A stretch of 13,156 bases of DNA from Paramuribaculum sp. (GTDB lineage Bacteria; Bacteroidota; Bacteroidia; Bacteroidales; Muribaculaceae). The stretch is taken from assembly GCA_009775605.1 (NCBI GenBank), contig VSPV01000069.1:1-13156 (forward strand), in the 5' to 3' direction. The translations under genes and the position numbers were made by a program. The notes beneath the pieces are model-generated. The model did not search any database. It was given only the letters and a program-made list of their open reading frames with translations, and was not told the DNA's origin. Each line of letters starts with the position of its first letter. The first letter of the stretch is position 1. Positions 1-6,542 of this stretch are shown piece by piece.

Positions 1-28
1 AATGATAATCTTTACAAAGATATAAAAA

Positions 29-445
29 TCAACCCATTATAAGGATTTCATCACCCAAAATGTCCATTAGACCAACATAATTGCCTTCAGGATCGGCAAT
101 GGCACATTCATAGTAGCCGTCGCCTGTGGTACGGGGATTGCTCAGAATTGTGATGCCGGCCGCCTTGAATCGTGTAGCCATATTGTCAACATTCTCCCGG
201 CTGCCCACCGAGATTGAGAAATGAGCCAGACCTTTCAAATCGCCCCGGCTCGCCGGTGCATCTTTACCCGGTATGTTCATTATTTCGATTCGCGATCCTC
301 CATCCTCAAAAGACAGGAAATATGAGCTGAAATTCCTTTTGGTATTTACATATTTGTCATTAGAATGCATATTGAAATACCGCATGTAGAATTTACGGAG
401 CAGTTCTATATCTTCTGCCCAGAGCGCTATATGATCAATCTTCAT
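29..445 (-). CDS. VOC-superfamily (glyoxalase/dioxygenase-fold) protein
   Basis: This is a 138-residue protein of the vicinal-oxygen-chelate fold. The N-terminal half opens with IDHIALWAEDIE, followed by FYMRYF and a strand carrying RIEIM. The second half opens with GLAHFSISVG and ends with IADPEGNYVGLMD. The usual metal ligands are visible at H5, E54 and H75. The fourth position, normally Glu after the GN-x-[VI] motif, is Gly (G125), so classical glyoxalase metal binding may be altered. The start is placed at the ATG directly before IDHIAL because that gives the normal family length. An ATG four codons upstream (457) is the alternative, and longer versions would run into the preceding gene. 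It is the last gene of a minus-strand group behind the acetyltransferase and DUF1349 genes. Substrate is unknown; fold assignment is firm, function is not. Confidence 0.85.
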   Translation of the reverse strand: MKIDHIALWAEDIELLRKFYMRYFNMHSNDKYVNTKRNFSSYFLSFEDGGSRIEIMNIPGKDAPASRGDLKGLAHFSISVGSRENVDNMATRFKAAGITILSNPRTTGDGYYECAIADPEGNYVGLMDILGDEILIMG

Positions 446-467
446 ATTACATTTCATTTTAAGTCCG

Positions 468-1133
468 TCAGTTGCTTTCGGCATTGTTTTTTAGCCAGTC
501 GGTGCGGACTTTGTCGGGGAGGTGGGTGACTTTGAAATCGGAGAAGGTGACTTTGAAGCCGTTGCCATCGGGACAGGCGGCAAACATGCCGATTTTAACG
601 GGGCGGTTGGCTTCCATCCACGCATTGCGCATCATGTGGTAGTCCTTGTCGTCGAAGGAATAGAAAATCTCTATCGCATCGAGGCGGCGCACGGCCTTAA
701 TCCAGACGGCATCAACGGGACGGTCAAGGGCGAGGACGCTCCAGTCGGAGGTGTGGTGGGTCACTACTGTGCTGAGATTGTATTTGCCGTCCACAAACTC
801 TATTCCGGTCTTTATATAGTTTTCATGGTCGATGCGGATCATCATTCCGGCCTGGTCGAACCTCACTTTATAATCACCCGCAATCTTCAGTTTGGCCTCG
901 AATTCACCGCCATATTCGCTGTAATAGAACGGGGCGTCGTCAACGGTAAAGCCGTAATGCGATATACGCCAGTAATCGCTTTTGGGCGTTACATCCATGG
1001 TGAGCCGGTCGCCGCTGATGCTCCACGCCGCGGGTTCGTTGAACCAGTTCATTTTCTCGAGAGTCTGGGCTGTGCCCTGAAGTGCGCCTGCCGTCATGAG
1101 CAGCATGGCGATAACGGTTTTCATTCTTTTCAT
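468..1133 (-). CDS. Secreted DUF1349 (concanavalin A-like fold) protein
   Basis: This is a 221-residue protein with an N-terminal signal peptide: basic MKRMK, a hydrophobic stretch, then a likely signal peptidase I site after GTAQ. No lipobox Cys is seen, so it is probably periplasmic or secreted. The rest matches the DUF1349 family: NWFNEPAAW near the start, DYWR, the YSEYGGEFEAKLKI strand, DQAGMMIRID, KTGIEFVDGKYNLS, and a C-terminal GMFAACPDGNGFKVTFSDF. The family has a jelly-roll fold and is usually thought to bind or act on carbohydrates, but no catalytic role is established. Its ATG overlaps the upstream acetyltransferase stop as ATGA, which supports the chosen start and implies translational coupling. 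The VOC gene follows it. Family assignment is firm; a role in sugar handling is inference from the neighbour. Confidence 0.9.
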   Translation of the reverse strand: MKRMKTVIAMLLMTAGALQGTAQTLEKMNWFNEPAAWSISGDRLTMDVTPKSDYWRISHYGFTVDDAPFYYSEYGGEFEAKLKIAGDYKVRFDQAGMMIRIDHENYIKTGIEFVDGKYNLSTVVTHHTSDWSVLALDRPVDAVWIKAVRRLDAIEIFYSFDDKDYHMMRNAWMEANRPVKIGMFAACPDGNGFKVTFSDFKVTHLPDKVRTDWLKNNAESN

Positions 1134-1714
1134 TTATCCTGATTTATCGATTTGATTACATTTATTGATTTGATTACCCGGCAAGGATTTCCGGCCGCCA
1201 TAGTGCCGGCGGGAATGTCTTTATTCACCACGCTGCCTGCTCCTATCACACAATTGTCGCCGATGGTGACACCGGGAAGCACGGTGACGTTGGCACCGAA
1301 CCACACGTTGCTGCCAACCGAGATGGGCCGCGCGTATTCCAGCCCACGGTTGCGCTCCGTGGCGTCGAGAGGATGACCGGCCGTATAGAATCCACAGCAG
1401 GGAGCGATGAACACATTGTCGCCGAAGGTAACAGGCGCCTCGTCGAGAATGACGAGATTGTAGTTGGCATAGAAGTTCTCGCCTACATGCACATTATAGC
1501 CATAGTCGCAGTAAAAGGGCTGCTCTATGAGCAATTCCCCTTTCACCGTGCCGAGAATCCGGCGGAGCAACGAGGCGCGGGCATCCGTCTGCGACGGGCG
1601 CAGGTCATTGTAATCACGGCACAATTCCTTGCATTTCATTCTTTCCTCGAGAAGCTGGGGGTCGGCGGCAGCATCGTAAATGAGGCCTTTGAGCATTTTT
1701 TCTTTCTCTGTCAT
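1130..1714 (-). CDS. Sugar O-acetyltransferase, maltose/galactoside acetyltransferase type
   Basis: This is a 194-residue cytoplasmic enzyme that should transfer acetyl from acetyl-CoA to a sugar hydroxyl. The N-terminal maltose-acetyltransferase helical region covers about residues 1-57 (EKMLKGLIYDAAADPQL, RCKELCRDYN-like segment). A left-handed beta helix of hexapeptide repeats follows from about residue 60. The catalytic His is H114 in FYTAGHPLD, and the cap contains SNVWFGANVTVLPGVTIGDN and the closing AGNPCRVIK. The start at MTEKEKML is chosen because a promoter lies just upstream; a TTG start at 1765 would fall inside that promoter. The last residues contain a duplicated VIKSIN caused by an 18-bp tandem repeat. 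The downstream DUF1349 gene overlaps by 4 bp. True acceptor sugar is unknown. Confidence 0.93.
   Translation of the reverse strand: MTEKEKMLKGLIYDAAADPQLLEERMKCKELCRDYNDLRPSQTDARASLLRRILGTVKGELLIEQPFYCDYGYNVHVGENFYANYNLVILDEAPVTFGDNVFIAPCCGFYTAGHPLDATERNRGLEYARPISVGSNVWFGANVTVLPGVTIGDNCVIGAGSVVNKDIPAGTMAAGNPCRVIKSINVIKSINQDK
1142..1177. repeat. 18-bp direct tandem duplication inside acetyltransferase C-terminus
   Basis: Two adjacent 18-bp units, 1142-1159 and 1160-1177, read atttatcgatttgattac and atttattgatttgattac on the plus strand, with 17 of 18 bases identical. On the minus strand each encodes VIKSIN in frame, so the protein ends with this hexapeptide twice before QDK. The unit lies after the conserved NPCRVI end of the acetyltransferase fold and should be tolerated structurally. 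Confidence 0.9.
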
Positions 1715-1734
1715 TGGTTTATTTATTACTTTCG

Positions 1735-1765
1735 CAAAGTTAGAGCCTTCGCGGCGAGACGGCAA
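1735..1765 (-). promoter_or_regulatory. Bacteroidetes-type promoter of acetyltransferase operon
   Basis: Reading the minus strand, a TTG at 1765-1763 is followed after 20 bp by TAACTTTG at 1742-1735. This fits the Bacteroidetes sigma-ABfr pattern of a -33 TTG/TTTG element and a -7 TAnnTTTG element. It leaves about 20 nt from the -7 box to the acetyltransferase ATG at 1714. The -7 box overlaps the short palindrome ACTTTCGCAAAGT (1728-1740). The opposite strand there reads TACTTTCG, one mismatch from TAnnTTTG, so it could also serve the divergent LuxR-type gene. This is a sequence match only. Confidence 0.6.
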
Positions 1766-1792
1766 TAACTATAAATAACCATTTTTCAGCCC

Positions 1793-2524
1793 ATGAGTGA
1801 ATTCAGAAAAATAAACCGGCTGCTGCAGACTGAAAGCCCCGTGAGCCCGGGGGCCGACGACGAGGAGATTGCAATCTTTGCCAGCTATCTGAGCAAGGTC
1901 GAGAATCTTGTGGTTGTGGTCAGCGACATGGCCCGCAACACAAGCCGGATTTACTGTGGCGGATTCGCCGACATTCTCGGGCTGAAGGACTACACCACCG
2001 AAAACTCAATCTGGGAAAAGGCTATCCTCGACCTTATGCCTGAGGAGGAGCGCGACGAAAAATACCGCGCGGAACTTCGGTTTTTCCATTATCTGCGTCA
2101 TCTTCCCCGGGAAGCGAGGCCGAATTACTATCTGGCGTCCCGACTGCGTTTCACAACCGGGAAAGGCATAATGACCGATGTGCTGCACAGAATGCACTAT
2201 GTTTATGCCGACGACGGCGAGAGCATACGCTATGCCATCTGCACCTACGGGCCGCTCACGGCCGGTTTTTCTGGCCGTAGCAGGGGGGTGAGCTCTCTGA
2301 CGGGCGTTTCAGAGGAACTCACCTCGACCACGGAGATACTGAGCAGCAGGGAAATCCAGATTCTGCGCCTGATTGATTCGGGAAAGAAAACGGCTGAGAT
2401 AGCGGGGATGCTGTCGGTGAGCCCTCACACCGTGAACCGTCACCGCCAGAATATCATAGGAAAGTTGCAGGCAAAGAATTCGGTGGAGGCGTGCTCACTG
2501 GCTAAGGCGCTGCAGCTGATGTAA
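1793..2524 (+). CDS. LuxR-type HTH transcriptional regulator with PAS-like N-terminal region
   Basis: This is a 243-residue DNA-binding regulator. Residues about 183-243 form a LuxR/GerE helix-turn-helix: LSSREIQILRLIDSGKKTAEIA, then the recognition segment SVSPHTVNRHRQNIIGKLQ and ending SVEACSLAKAL. The N-terminal 150 residues have no phosphoreceiver Asp signature and look like a PAS-type sensory fold (LVVVVSDMARNTSRIYCGGFADILGL, then a WEKAILDLMPEEERDEKY segment), a domain order common in Bacteroidetes one-component regulators. The PAS call is inference. It is divergent from the acetyltransferase operon across a 78-bp gap and could regulate it. The ATG at 1793 is preceded by an A/T-rich leader. 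The ligand or signal is not apparent. Confidence 0.9.
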   Translation: MSEFRKINRLLQTESPVSPGADDEEIAIFASYLSKVENLVVVVSDMARNTSRIYCGGFADILGLKDYTTENSIWEKAILDLMPEEERDEKYRAELRFFHYLRHLPREARPNYYLASRLRFTTGKGIMTDVLHRMHYVYADDGESIRYAICTYGPLTAGFSGRSRGVSSLTGVSEELTSTTEILSSREIQILRLIDSGKKTAEIAGMLSVSPHTVNRHRQNIIGKLQAKNSVEACSLAKALQLM

Positions 2525-2574
2525 CGGTAACACCCATGCTGACGCAGCGTACGGCAGCGCGCTCTCCGAGGCTT

Positions 2575-2603
2575 GCCGCCGGAGAATGGGATAGCGGCTT
2601 TTT
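2575..2603 (+). terminator. Possible weak intrinsic terminator after LuxR-type gene
   Basis: GCCGC (2575-2579) pairs with GCGGC (2594-2598) around a 14-nt loop and is followed by TTTTT (2599-2603). It lies 50 nt past the regulator stop codon. The stem is short and the loop long, so this is a tentative call. Confidence 0.3.
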
Positions 2604-2650
2604 CCGGGGGCTTACGCACCCCGGTTGTAAAGAAATCGCCGCTCCGCGGC
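2604..2650. repeat. GC-rich double-hairpin intergenic element
   Basis: Two compact hairpins lie side by side between the LuxR-type and DUF488 genes. Hairpin 1 has CCGGGG (2604-2609) and CCCCGG (2619-2624) around gcttacgca. Hairpin 2 has GCCGC (2638-2642) and GCGGC (2646-2650) around TCC. They are separated by an A/T-rich 13-nt linker. This arrangement resembles short dispersed intergenic repeats that I recall from Bacteroidetes genomes, but copy number cannot be seen from one window. The remainder of 2525-2715 contains no gene that I can support. Confidence 0.45.
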
Positions 2651-2715
2651 TCACCTCGCGTTCAAGTGCAGAGAGAATTGAGGGTGATTTACTCGGTATT
2701 TACAAATGCGCCAAG

Positions 2716-3081
2716 TCATTGCGCATGAAGCTCCGAATCGCAAAGCTGCTGAAGGACAGTGGCTTCGTTATGGACTTCATCGCGCGAGCCGTAAACGAAT
2801 GTCACTACGGGGTGGGAACTGACAGTCTTGAGAAACGGCGGGAAGGCGGGATTGTTCTGCAGCTCGAGAGTGTAACGCGTGCGGAATTCATTCCAGCGGG
2901 AGAGGATATCGGCATGAAACCACTGGCGCAACTCGGTGGACGGGGCGAGGTCTTTTTCCCACAACTGGCAATCGACCCGCTCATGGGTAAGACCGCGGGG
3001 CCAGAGACGGTCCACAAGTATACGGTAACCGTCGCTTTCGGCGGGAGCCTCATAGGCTCTTTTGGTTTTGATTACAGTCAT
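2716..3081 (-). CDS. DUF488 (YeaO-like) family protein
   Basis: This is a 121-residue cytoplasmic protein of the DUF488 family. The family signature is clear: DGYRILVDRLWPRG at about residues 17-30, LWEKDLAPSTELRQWFH at about 40-56, and a later VTFVYGSRDEVHNEATVL region that corresponds to the conserved 'YxxRDExxNxAxVL' tail. Length is the usual ~115-125 residues and start MTVIKTKRAYE matches typical family N-termini. It is a single gene on the minus strand, divergent from the cupin-hcp operon across 191 bp. The biochemical role of the family is not established, so I assign none. Confidence 0.9.
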   Translation of the reverse strand: MTVIKTKRAYEAPAESDGYRILVDRLWPRGLTHERVDCQLWEKDLAPSTELRQWFHADILSRWNEFRTRYTLELQNNPAFPPFLKTVSSHPVVTFVYGSRDEVHNEATVLQQLCDSELHAQ

Positions 3082-3172
3082 ATCTGAACTTTAATTAAAT
3101 GGGGTGAGGGAACATTGCATTTTTATAATAACATTCGACATATCCAGAAGTTTCACAGCGATTTCAAGAAGG

Positions 3173-3207
3173 CGCGGCAAAACCGCGTTCACGAATGATG
3201 CGTGAAC
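3173..3207. promoter_or_regulatory. Two abutting inverted repeats upstream of cupin-hcp, candidate operator
   Basis: CGCGG (3173-3177) and CCGCG (3183-3187) flank CAAAA. Directly abutting, sharing G3187, is a perfect 7-bp inverted repeat GTTCACG (3187-3193) / CGTGAAC (3201-3207) with a 7-nt centre. It lies 66 bp upstream of the cupin ATG. Hcp genes are commonly controlled by Crp/Fnr-family regulators such as HcpR that bind inverted repeats, so an operator role is plausible. The T-rich tract after it (aaatactttttc) also allows a terminator-like reading. Neither role is proved by sequence. Confidence 0.4.
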
Positions 3208-3272
3208 AAATACTTTTTCTTTTTTGTTTCTTAGCCGACAATCAATTAATCACCCTCATAAAAACTCAAGTT

Positions 3273-3608
3273 ATGTTAAAGTCTGATTATAAGTTCGGAG
3301 ACGTATTCTCCCTGGCAGCTCAGATAGTGCCCGACGCAACTAAGGTCGAGTTCAAACACATCATGAACAATGACAATGGAGGCGTGGTACTCCTCGGCTT
3401 CAAGGGCGGCCAGGATCTGGCCCAGCACCTCGCTCCCGCGGAAGTGATGGTATATGTGCTGGAAGGCGACGTGGATTTCACTATGATTGACCGACCGCTC
3501 CATCTCCATAAGGGCGATTTCTTCCTTATGGGGGAAGGCGTGCCTCATTCCGTACACGCCCTCAGTGATGCAAAAGTGATGCTTGTAAAAATCAATCCGG
3601 AGCATTAA
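3273..3608 (+). CDS. Small single-domain cupin protein
   Basis: This is a 111-residue single cupin. The beta-barrel motifs are visible: HLAPAEVMVYVLEGDVDFTM for motif 1 and HLHKGDFFLMGEGVPHSVHAL for motif 2. Likely metal-site residues are H52, E57 and H92. The canonical HxH of motif 1 is reduced to one His, and the PxG of motif 2 is GEG. The start at MLKSDYKFGD is chosen because the upstream in-frame residues (an ATG at 3195 and following) read as low-complexity leader and overlap the inverted repeat. An A-rich stretch precedes the ATG. The stop is 5 nt before the hcp ATG, so the two genes are almost certainly co-transcribed. A role connected with nitrosative stress or Hcp maturation is inference from this linkage only. 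Confidence 0.88.
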   Translation: MLKSDYKFGDVFSLAAQIVPDATKVEFKHIMNNDNGGVVLLGFKGGQDLAQHLAPAEVMVYVLEGDVDFTMIDRPLHLHKGDFFLMGEGVPHSVHALSDAKVMLVKINPEH

Positions 3609-3613
3609 GGCCT

Positions 3614-5266
3614 ATGTCGTCCCCCGCAATGTTCTGCTATCAGTGCCAGGAGACGGCACGAGGCAAAGGATGTGAAATGGTGGGTGTATGCGGCAAGCGA
3701 CCCGCAACCTCCGCGAGAATGGATCTGCTGCTCTACGCCGTGCGCGGTGTGGCGGCAATCAACCGCGCTCTGCGCGAAAAAGGCGAGCCGTCGCGTGAAG
3801 CAAGTCATCTCGTGATCGATGCCCTCTTCACCACCATCACCAACGCCAATTTTGACAATCCATCGCTTGACGACTATATACGCCGCGCGTTTGAGCTCAA
3901 GAATCTGCTTGCCGGCACCGCCAAGAAACAGGGCATAGAACTGCCCGACCTGCCGGTGGTGGAATTCTATGCCGAGCCGGAAGAAGCCGACAAATATGAA
4001 CCCGTGACCGGCGTGCTCGCCGAGCCGAACGAGGATATACGCGGACTCAAGCAGCTCGCCATATATGGCTGCAAGGGCATGGCGGCATACGCGCGTCACG
4101 CAGCCAACCTGGGCTACGAGAACGACGATGTGTACGCCATCATTGAAAACGCCATGGCCGAGACCGCTCGCCAGGATGTAAGCGTCGACGAACTGTTCTC
4201 TCTCGTGCTCAATGTGGGAGAAGGCGGAGTGAAGGCCATGGATCTTCTTGACCGCGCCAATACCGGCACCTACGGCAACCCGGAGATAACCAAGGTGGAC
4301 ATAGGAGTGCGCAACCGCCCGGGCATTCTCATCAGCGGCCACGACCTCAAGGACCTCGAGGAGCTGCTGGAGCAGACCGTGGGCAAGGGCGTGGATGTCT
4401 ACACCCATTCGGAGATGCTTCCGGGCCAGTATTATCCTGCCTTCAAGAAATATCCCCACTTCGCGGGCAACTACGGAAACGCATGGTGGAAGCAGACCGA
4501 CGAATTTGAGAAGTTCAACGGTGTGTTCCTGTTCACCTCCAACTGTATCGTGCCTCCGCGCAAGAACTGCACCTACCTTGACCGCGTGTACACCACCGGT
4601 GTGGTAGGGATGCCCGGCACCCATCATATAGAGGAAGGCCACGACGGCAAGCCCAAGGATTTTTCCGAGCTGATAGCCCACGCACAGAAGTGCGCGCCGC
4701 CGCAGGAGATAGAACACGGCCAGATCACAGGCGGTTTCGCTCACCATCAGGTGGTAGAACTGGCCCCGAAGATTCTCGACCTCATCCACCGCGGCAAAAT
4801 CCGCAAGTTTGTGGTGATGGCCGGTTGCGACGGACGCTTCCCAACGCGCAGCTACTACACCCAGTTTGCCGAGGCTCTGCCCGAAGATTGCGTGATACTC
4901 ACCGCCGGCTGTGCCAAATACCGCTACAACAAGCTCCCGCTGGGCGATATAGAAGGCATGCCGCGTGTGCTTGACGCAGGCCAGTGCAATGACTCTTATT
5001 CGCTTGTAAGAATAGCAATGGCGTTGCGCGACGCCCTGGGTCTGAAAGATATCAACGACCTCCCCATAGTCTACAACATCGCATGGTATGAGCAGAAGGC
5101 CGTGATAGTGCTGCTGGCTCTGCTGGCACTCGGCGTGAAGAACATCCATACCGGCCCTACCCTGCCGGCCTTCTTTACCCCCGATATACTAAAAGTGCTT
5201 CAGGAGAAATTCAATATCGGCACCATCACCACCGTAGAGCAGGACATCGCCTCGATGATAGGCTGA
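3614..5266 (+). CDS. hcp: Hybrid cluster protein Hcp (hydroxylamine/nitric oxide reductase)
   Basis: This is a 550-residue cytoplasmic iron-sulfur enzyme known to reduce hydroxylamine and nitric oxide. The N-terminal [4Fe-4S] ligands are C8, C11, C20 and C26 (CX2CX8CX5C), the pattern found in strict anaerobes. The hybrid 4Fe-2S-2O cluster ligands are all present: H243 (SGHD), E267 (HSEML), C311 (SNCIVPP), C405 (AGCDGR, the persulfide position), C433 (AGCAKYRY), C458 (AGQCND), E493 and K495 (WYEQKA). Each is one residue less than the number I recall for the Desulfovibrio enzyme, so the protein is full length and should be active. A start at M6 is possible but 3614 fits the cupin spacing. It is the second gene of the cupin-hcp operon and is followed by a strong hairpin. 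No hcr reductase partner is in the window. Confidence 0.98.
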   Translation: MSSPAMFCYQCQETARGKGCEMVGVCGKRPATSARMDLLLYAVRGVAAINRALREKGEPSREASHLVIDALFTTITNANFDNPSLDDYIRRAFELKNLLAGTAKKQGIELPDLPVVEFYAEPEEADKYEPVTGVLAEPNEDIRGLKQLAIYGCKGMAAYARHAANLGYENDDVYAIIENAMAETARQDVSVDELFSLVLNVGEGGVKAMDLLDRANTGTYGNPEITKVDIGVRNRPGILISGHDLKDLEELLEQTVGKGVDVYTHSEMLPGQYYPAFKKYPHFAGNYGNAWWKQTDEFEKFNGVFLFTSNCIVPPRKNCTYLDRVYTTGVVGMPGTHHIEEGHDGKPKDFSELIAHAQKCAPPQEIEHGQITGGFAHHQVVELAPKILDLIHRGKIRKFVVMAGCDGRFPTRSYYTQFAEALPEDCVILTAGCAKYRYNKLPLGDIEGMPRVLDAGQCNDSYSLVRIAMALRDALGLKDINDLPIVYNIAWYEQKAVIVLLALLALGVKNIHTGPTLPAFFTPDILKVLQEKFNIGTITTVEQDIASMIG

Positions 5267-5287
5267 AGCAACACATATCAACATTCA

Positions 5288-5334
5288 CACCGGCGCCCTC
5301 ATGTCGTGAACCGACACGCGGGCGCCGGTGCTGT
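5288..5334 (+). terminator. Strong hairpin terminator after hcp
   Basis: A perfect 11-bp stem CACCGGCGCCC (5288-5298) / GGGCGCCGGTG (5320-5330) encloses a second 5-bp stem TGTCG (5302-5306) / CGACA (5312-5316). It begins 22 nt after the hcp stop. The following ctgttt is only moderately T-rich. Given its position and stability it most likely ends the cupin-hcp transcript. Confidence 0.75.
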
Positions 5335-5395
5335 TTACTCATGTTCACTCAAAGCCCCCCTTTCCAGAAGTGGCGCACTTTGTAAAGGTCCTCGT

Positions 5396-5500
5396 GGGTT
5401 GTCTATGAACTTCCCCACCCAGTCGGCATCCGGGAAATACTTCAAACAGCAGGGAGCCATGAGCCCCAGAGAATACCGGTATAAAATGTTAAAGGAATAA
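5396..5500 (+). pseudogene. 3' remnant of an AraC-family regulator gene
   Basis: The plus-strand reading frame ending at TAA 5500 encodes LSMNFPTQSASGKYFKQQ followed by GAMSPREYRYKMLKE. This matches the last helix-turn-helix and the end of Bacteroidetes AraC-family regulators, where NFP-x-QS-x-FGKYFK and GMSPREYR are characteristic. Only about 34 C-terminal residues are recognisable. Upstream in the same frame, and in the other two frames back to the hcp hairpin, there is nothing AraC-like, so the rest of the gene has been deleted. Small changes from the family pattern (SASGKYF, QQGAMSP) suggest drift after inactivation. It lies between the hcp hairpin and the convergent polysaccharide operon. 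Confidence 0.65.
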
Positions 5501-5547
5501 TAGCCCGGAGAGAATCAGAATCCATCTTGCTTTTATGATTTTGGGGG

Positions 5548-6525
5548 CTAATCATCCGGGTGGAAAGGGTGGCGACTGAGAGGCAACGCGGCAAGAGGAT
5601 GATAGTCGCCCTTAAGACCAATAGGGGTTGCGTGACGTATGTCGCTTACAATCTGTATGCAGTTACGGGCGTCGCTGATGCGGAAGCCATCGCCAGCCAG
5701 AATTTTCCGGTAGCTCAAGGTGTGAAGTTCAGTGAAACCTTTGCTGAATTCAAACTCACGGCCGTCGATACTGATGGTGCGGTAGGTTCTCTTTTCTCCC
5801 TGCACGGCATTCGGCGGCAGGCAGTCGGAGTTGATGCTGAGGAAGTAACGCACCCGTGCTTTCTCCAGCTCAAGATAGCCCGCGACGCGGTCGAAGCTCA
5901 TCACATGAACGATATTCTGTTTCACCGGGCCGAATATCCACTGAAGCATATCGTAGAAATGCACTCCTATGTTGGTGGCGATGCCACCACTTTTCCTGAC
6001 ATCGCCCTTCCAGGAGGCGTAATACCATTTACCCCGTGAGGTGATATATGTGAGGTCTACATCATAAATCTTATCCTGAGGGCCTTCGTCAACTTCCTTT
6101 TTCAAGGCCACAATAGAGTCATGAAGACGTAGTTGCAGGATGGTGTATGCCTTATGTCCGGTTTGCCGCTCTATATCCATGAGATTGTCAATGCTGGCGG
6201 GCTCGAGCACTAAAGGCTTCTCGCAGATTACATCGGTGCCGAGGCGAAGTCCGTAACGGATGAAGGAATCATGTGTATGGTTCGGGGTACAGATTGACGT
6301 ATAGTGCAGCGGACTGTGGGTGGCCATCCGCCTGGAGCAGAAACTTTCGAATTGTTCCTTCTCTGTGAAAAAATAGCATTCAGGGAAAGAACTATCCAGG
6401 CGCCCCACGCTGTCAAAGCAATCATAAGCGGCCATGAGATTATTGCCGGTGTCGGCTATAGCCTTGATGTGACACGGTGCGATATAACCCGCCACACCAA
6501 TCAATGCAAAGTTTTTTTCTGCCAT
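5548..6525 (-). CDS. wbpB: UDP-GlcNAcA 3-dehydrogenase, WbpB/WlbA type (Gfo/Idh/MocA family)
   Basis: This is a 325-residue NAD-dependent oxidoreductase that should oxidise C3 of UDP-N-acetylglucosaminuronic acid to the 3-keto sugar used by the aminotransferase. The Rossmann start is FALIGVAGYIAPCHIKAI (residues 6-23), with D35 as the likely ribose-binding acid. The family catalytic motif E102-K103-P104 is present. The WlbA-specific core SGGIATNIGVHFYDML and the ITSRGKWYYASWKGD stretch separate it from general Gfo/Idh enzymes. The C-terminal part has the family's GYLELEKARVRYFLSIN and FSKGFTELHT segments. Length is normal. It is the last gene of the operon, 17 nt after the Stealth gene, although its pathway partners are at the operon's other end. 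Assignment is strong from both sequence and context. Confidence 0.92.
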   Translation of the reverse strand: MAEKNFALIGVAGYIAPCHIKAIADTGNNLMAAYDCFDSVGRLDSSFPECYFFTEKEQFESFCSRRMATHSPLHYTSICTPNHTHDSFIRYGLRLGTDVICEKPLVLEPASIDNLMDIERQTGHKAYTILQLRLHDSIVALKKEVDEGPQDKIYDVDLTYITSRGKWYYASWKGDVRKSGGIATNIGVHFYDMLQWIFGPVKQNIVHVMSFDRVAGYLELEKARVRYFLSINSDCLPPNAVQGEKRTYRTISIDGREFEFSKGFTELHTLSYRKILAGDGFRISDARNCIQIVSDIRHATPIGLKGDYHPLAALPLSRHPFHPDD

Positions 6526-6542
6526 GGTTTCTGCCTGCTTAA

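Noticed and set aside
522..1142. 206-codon plus-strand open frame opposite the DUF1349 gene
   Set aside because: The minus strand has a signal peptide and clear DUF1349 motifs; the plus frame is an antisense shadow.
2536..3087. 183-codon plus-strand open frame over the DUF488 gene
   Set aside because: It spans the intergenic hairpins and runs antisense to a clear DUF488 protein; no domain is visible.
3605..5149. Long 514-codon open frame antisense to hcp
   Set aside because: It is a mirror of the GC-rich hcp codons; the hcp frame has all catalytic residues, and the antisense translation is His/Val-rich with no recognisable domain.
5306..5395. Start of a small 64-codon gene after hcp
   Set aside because: The first 30 codons run through the hcp terminator hairpin and resemble nothing; only the downstream AraC-like tail is meaningful.
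5501..5550. TAGCCC / GGGCTA inverted repeat near the end of wbpB as a terminator
   Set aside because: The stem is only 6 bp with a 38-nt loop and includes the wbpB stop codon; too weak to call.
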